A DNA stretch of 64,000 nt from Heliomicrobium undosum (lineage in GTDB: Bacteria > Bacillota > Desulfitobacteriia > Heliobacteriales > Heliobacteriaceae), in the NCBI RefSeq assembly GCF_009877425.1, contig NZ_WXEY01000016.1, positions 16,331 to 80,330 on the forward strand, read 5' to 3'. Position 1 is the stretch's first letter. Each line of letters opens with the position of its first letter. The translations under genes and the position numbers were made by a program. The notes under the pieces are model-generated. The model made no database searches. It was not told the DNA's origin and worked only from the letters and a program-made list of their open reading frames with translations. Positions 60,583-64,000 of this stretch are shown here, piece by piece.

Positions 60583-61797
60583 TTAACTGCGGTAATCGGC
60601 GTTGATCTTCACGTAGTCGTAGGTCAGGTCGCAGCCCCAGGCGGTGGCGCTGGCGTCGCCGTCGTTCAGGCGGACGGTGACGACAACCTCCTCTGCGGCG
60701 AGGGCTTTCGAGGCCTCCTCTTCGGAAAAAGGGAGGGCCAAGCCCTGGCGGGCCGTCTGGACAGGGCCGAGGAAGACATCCACCTTGGCCGGGTCAAAGT
60801 TCGCGCCCGAGTAGCCGATGGCGCACATGACGCGGCCCCAGTTGGCGTCGTTGCCGTAGACGGCGCACTTGAAGAGGTTCGACTTGATGATGGCCAGAGC
60901 GGCTTTGCGGGCGTCTTCGGCGGTGGCCGCCCCTTCAACGCGGGCCTCGATCAACTTGGTGGCCCCTTCCCCGTCGCGGGCCATTATCTTGGCCAGGTGG
61001 ATGGAGAGGGCTGTCAGGGCGGCGGTGAAGGCATCGTAGTCGGGGCCTTCCGCCTCAATGGCCGGGGCGCCGCTCTGGCCGTTGGCGACGATGACGGCCA
61101 TGTCGTTCGTCGAGGTGTCGCCGTCGACGGAGATCATGTTATAGGAAACCTTCGTGGCGGCGCTGAGGGCTTGTTGCAGCAGCGCCGGCGCGATGGCCGC
61201 ATCGGTCGTGTAAAAGGCGAGCATGGTGGCCATGTTCGGGTGGATCATGCCGGAGCCTTTGGCCATGGCGCCGATGGTGACGGTCTGGCCGCCGAGGGTG
61301 ATCTCCACCTTGCCCGTTTTGGGGACGAGGTCGGTCGTCATGATCGCGCGAGCGGCCTGTTCCCCGCCCTCGGGCGAGATGGCGCCGGCGAGGGCGTCGA
61401 CGCCGGCCAGGAGCTTCGCCATGGGCAGGGGCTGGCCGATGACGCCGGTGGAGGCGACGGCCACTTGCTCGGCGGTGATGCCCAGCGCCTTGGCCACATG
61501 GGCGGTGGTGGCACGGGCGTCGGCGAGGCCCTGTTCGCCGGTGCAGGCGTTGGCGTTGCCGGCGTTGACGACGACGGCCTTGAGGGGGCCGGCGGCGATA
61601 TGTTCCTTCGTCACCTGCAAGGGCGCCGCCTGAACCTTGTTCGTCGTGTAGACGGCGGCGGCGGCGGCGGGGGTGTCGCTGACGATGAGGGCCATGTCGA
61701 GGACGCCCGGCTTTTTGATGCCCGCCGGCACGCCGGCGGCCTGAAAGCCCTTCGGCGAGGTGACCCCGCCGGGGAGTATGCTGATCTGCTGTTGCAT
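60583..61797 (-). CDS. argJ: bifunctional glutamate N-acetyltransferase/ornithine acetyltransferase
   Basis: This 404-residue precursor self-cleaves at the conserved Ala-Thr-Met-Leu site ([17 protein letters not shown]; the Thr is the nucleophile), giving alpha and beta chains. It also has [20 protein letters not shown] and [19 protein letters not shown]. It recycles the acetyl group from acetylornithine to glutamate, so no separate argE is needed. It is the second gene of the operon. Confidence 0.96.
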   Translation of the reverse strand: MQQQISILPGGVTSPKGFQAAGVPAGIKKPGVLDMALIVSDTPAAAAAVYTTNKVQAAPLQVTKEHIAAGPLKAVVVNAGNANACTGEQGLADARATTAHVAKALGITAEQVAVASTGVIGQPLPMAKLLAGVDALAGAISPEGGEQAARAIMTTDLVPKTGKVEITLGGQTVTIGAMAKGSGMIHPNMATMLAFYTTDAAIAPALLQQALSAATKVSYNMISVDGDTSTNDMAVIVANGQSGAPAIEAEGPDYDAFTAALTALSIHLAKIMARDGEGATKLIEARVEGAATAEDARKAALAIIKSNLFKCAVYGNDANWGRVMCAIGYSGANFDPAKVDVFLGPVQTARQGLALPFSEEEASKALAAEEVVVTVRLNDGDASATAWGCDLTYDYVKINADYRS

Positions 61798-61881
61798 GGT
61801 CGTCGCGCTCCTGTCTCAAGTCGGGTTGTTTTCCCAATTAACGCAAGCCCTGTGTTCGGGCTGTCATCTGTCATCGAAATA

Positions 61882-62937
61882 TCAGGGATAAATCCCCGCC
61901 GCCTCGATGCCCGTCGTCTCGGGCAGGCCGAAGAGGATGTTCATATTCTGGATCGCCTGGCCGGAGGCGCCCTTGACCAGGTTGTCGATGGCGGTGGTGA
62001 TGATGATCCGGCCGGTCCGCGCCTCGACGGTCAAGCCGATGAAGGCGTGGTTGGAGCCGTAGGACCATTTGGTCTGCGGCCAGACGCCTTCGTCCATGAT
62101 ATGGATGAAGGGTTCGCCGGCGTAGAACTGGCGGTAGAGGTCACGCACCTCTTCGGCGGAGGGACGGACGCCCTCTTTCAGGTCGGCGTAGACGGTGGCG
62201 AGGATGCCCCGCGTCATGGGCATCAGGTGGGGCGTGAAGGTGATAGCCATTGCGTCGGGGTCAAGGCCCGCCCGCTCGGCCACCTCCTGTTCGATCTCGG
62301 GGTTGTGGCGGTGTTTGGCCACGTTGTAGGCTTTCACGTTTTCGTTGACTTCGCCGTAGATGAGGGCCAGGTTGGCGTTGCGGCCGGCGCCGGAGGCGCC
62401 CGACTTGGCGTCGATGATCAGGCGGTCTTCGCGGATCAGGCCCTGGCCGCAGAGGGGGGCGACGCTCAACAGGGAGGCCGTCGGGTAGCAGCCGGGGTTG
62501 GCGACGATGCGGGCCTTTTGAATCTGTTCGCGTTTCAGTTCCGGCAGGCCGTAGACGGCCTCGGCCAGCAGTTCCGGCGCTTCGTGGGTCACATGATACC
62601 ACTGTTCATAGACGGCGGCGCGGCGCAGGCGGAAATCGGCGCCCAGGTCGACGACCTTTTTGCCTTTGCGGACGCACTCGGCCACCCAGGGGACGGACAA
62701 ACCGTGGGGCAAGGCCAAAAAAACCACGTCGGCGGTGTCGGTGATGTTGTCGATGTCCTGGGTCTGGCAGGCCAAGTCCACCTGACCGCTCATGTGAGGA
62801 TAGACGTTGGGGTAGGGTTGATCCGCATATTGGCGGGAGGTCAGTCCGACCAGTTCCACTTCCCGGTGCCGGGTCAACAAGCGCACCAGTTCTGCGCCCG
62901 TATACCCGGTGGCGCCCACAATCGCTGCTCGAATCAT
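61882..62937 (-). CDS. argC: N-acetyl-gamma-glutamyl-phosphate reductase
   Basis: This 351-residue protein has IRAAIVGATGYTGAELVRLL (NADPH-binding loop) and IVANPGCYPTASLLSVAPL (catalytic Cys). It reduces acetylglutamyl phosphate. The ATG at 62937, 11 bases after AAGGAGG, is selected. A longer in-frame reading to 62994 would run through the promoter, so it is rejected. First gene of the operon. Confidence 0.96.
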   Translation of the reverse strand: MIRAAIVGATGYTGAELVRLLTRHREVELVGLTSRQYADQPYPNVYPHMSGQVDLACQTQDIDNITDTADVVFLALPHGLSVPWVAECVRKGKKVVDLGADFRLRRAAVYEQWYHVTHEAPELLAEAVYGLPELKREQIQKARIVANPGCYPTASLLSVAPLCGQGLIREDRLIIDAKSGASGAGRNANLALIYGEVNENVKAYNVAKHRHNPEIEQEVAERAGLDPDAMAITFTPHLMPMTRGILATVYADLKEGVRPSAEEVRDLYRQFYAGEPFIHIMDEGVWPQTKWSYGSNHAFIGLTVEARTGRIIITTAIDNLVKGASGQAIQNMNILFGLPETTGIEAAGIYP

Positions 62938-62959
62938 TGTTCGGCCGACCTCCTTATCG

Positions 62960-63010
62960 TCATGCATAATACAAGAATAATTATACGGTTTCATGTATAA
63001 TCATTCAATC
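62960..63010 (-). promoter_or_regulatory. arginine operon promoter with ARG-box-like sites
   Basis: On the minus strand TTGAAT (63004-63009) and TATAAT (62981-62986) are separated by exactly 17 bases. TGAATGATTATACATGAA and GTATTATGCATGA overlap and flank this promoter and resemble ArgR/AhrC half-sites (TGAAT, ATTCA/ATGCA), so arginine repression is likely. Confidence 0.75.
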
Positions 63011-63058
63011 CTGTTTTCGATTTTCTTACGCGATGGGACTTTCCCTGTTCTCCATGTT

Positions 63059-63997
63059 TTACGCCGCCCTGCCGTCCGCGCCGTCGCATGCAGCGGCCTG
63101 GTCGACCTCATCGGACTCCCCGGCGCCGATCATCTCAGCGACGACGATCCCGGCCATGACGAGGACGCCGCCGAAGGCGCCCCGCAGGGTGAGCGTCTCG
63201 CCGGCGAGGGCGATGCCGAAGATGAGGGCGAAGACGGGCTCGGTGGCGAAGATGAGCGCCGTCCGGGTGGCCGTCGTGAATTTTTGAAAATACATCTGGG
63301 CCAAGAAGGCCAGCGAGGTGGCCGGGATGGCCGTCAAGGCGAGCGCCGTCCATACCTCGCTCCGGAACTGGTCGTAGGCCAGCGGCGGAGCGGTAAAAAA
63401 GGAAAAGGCGGTGCAGGCGACGCTGACGGCAAAGATCTGCATGATGGAGAGCAACATCGGGTCATGGCGGGACGTCACCTGTCCGGCCAGGAAGATATGT
63501 AGGCCGAAACAGAAGGCGCAACCCAGGACGAGCAGGTCGCCCGGGTTGATAGTCAGGTCGTCGGTGAGGGTGAGCAGCCCCAGGCCGGTGACGGCCATGG
63601 CGACGCCGGCGAGGACGCCGCTGCGGGGAACCTGTTTGAGGACGATCCAGCCGACGAGGGGCACCAGGACGACGGACAATCCGGTGATAAAACCGGCATG
63701 GGACGAGGTGGTGTACTGGAGGCCGATGGTCTGCAAGGCGTAGCCGCCGAAGAGGCAGGCGCCGAGCATGAAGCCGTGGCGGACGGCAGCGCCGGTCAGG
63801 CGTTGCCAGCGCCGCCCGGCGATGACGGCGAGAAAGAGTCCGGCGATGAAAAAGCGGATGGCCAGGAAGGTGTAGGGGGGCATGAAGGCGATGGCGTTTT
63901 TGACGGCCACAAAAGTGCCCCCCCAGACGGCCGCCACGGAGAGCAGGATCAGGTCGGCCGTCAAGGGGGAGACGCGGGATGTGTGCTGTTGCTGCAT
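63059..63997 (-). CDS. DMT/EamA-family transporter
   Basis: This 312-residue protein has ten hydrophobic segments in two EamA repeats (SVAAVWGGTFVAVKNAIAFM; then LALTAIPATSLAFLAQMYFQ, TEPVFALIFGIALAGETL). It would export amino acids or other metabolites across the membrane. It is read in the same direction as the arginine operon, ending 121 bases before argC. The start (ATG 63997) is almost at the window edge, so nothing can be said of its promoter. Export of an arginine-pathway metabolite is possible, but not shown. Confidence 0.85.
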   Translation of the reverse strand: MQQQHTSRVSPLTADLILLSVAAVWGGTFVAVKNAIAFMPPYTFLAIRFFIAGLFLAVIAGRRWQRLTGAAVRHGFMLGACLFGGYALQTIGLQYTTSSHAGFITGLSVVLVPLVGWIVLKQVPRSGVLAGVAMAVTGLGLLTLTDDLTINPGDLLVLGCAFCFGLHIFLAGQVTSRHDPMLLSIMQIFAVSVACTAFSFFTAPPLAYDQFRSEVWTALALTAIPATSLAFLAQMYFQKFTTATRTALIFATEPVFALIFGIALAGETLTLRGAFGGVLVMAGIVVAEMIGAGESDEVDQAAACDGADGRAA

Positions 63998-64000
63998 TCT

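Noticed and set aside
62938..62994. Longer start for argC
   Set aside because: It would include the promoter -10 region and precede the well-placed AAGGAGG of the ATG at 62937.

Overview
The window looks like a clostridial Firmicute chromosome with moderate-to-high GC. AGGAGG-type ribosome sites, frequent TTG/GTG starts, sigma-A-like promoters and an argCJBD-carAB-argFG operon all fit this. The Heliobacteriaceae are my best guess, but that is inference and no ribosomal marker is present.

Layout. (1) 1-9.1 kb holds ordinary and accessory genes: a cytochrome b5-domain protein, a CPA1 cation/proton antiporter, a glycosyltransferase-MFS exporter pair with a divergent TetR regulator, a small coiled-coil protein, an exported propeller-like protein, and an N6-adenine DNA methyltransferase whose partner restriction gene survives only as a fragment. 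(2) 9.1-51 kb is a very large CRISPR-Cas region read leftward (minus strand). It starts with array A1 and a full type III-D effector operon (cas10, several Csm3-like RAMPs, csx10, a small subunit and two CARF-HEPN proteins). A module then recurs in copies: leader B, array B, cas6, cas4-cas1 fusion, cas2, leader A, array A. I count about five to six copies or remnants. Only the copy at 38.4-41.5 kb is free of frame damage, and even there one Cas4 motif residue is changed. An IS110-family element sits inside a CRISPR repeat, and array-array fusions are visible. Pieces of argG and argF are carried along with leader B. An AT-rich gene encoding a putative HEPN protein is inserted in one of these argG remnants. 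(3) 51-63 kb is the intact arginine/carbamoyl-phosphate operon (argC-argJ-argB-argD-carA-carB-argF-argG), read leftward from a clear promoter at about 63.0 kb, with a DMT-family transporter upstream.

How it works together. There are roughly 100 repeats in about 12 arrays. They share one palindromic core and one 3' end (the expected crRNA 5' tag ATTGAAA), so the Cas6 copies could in principle process all of them for the single III-D effector. Two repeat/leader families (A and B) differ in the repeat's 5' third. The III-D Cas10 keeps GGDD and lacks a recognisable HD domain. Cyclic oligoadenylate made by it would activate the two CARF-HEPN RNases encoded at the head of the operon. The pattern of copies, fusions, decayed ends and argG tails indicates repeated unequal recombination between CRISPR arrays next to the arginine operon.
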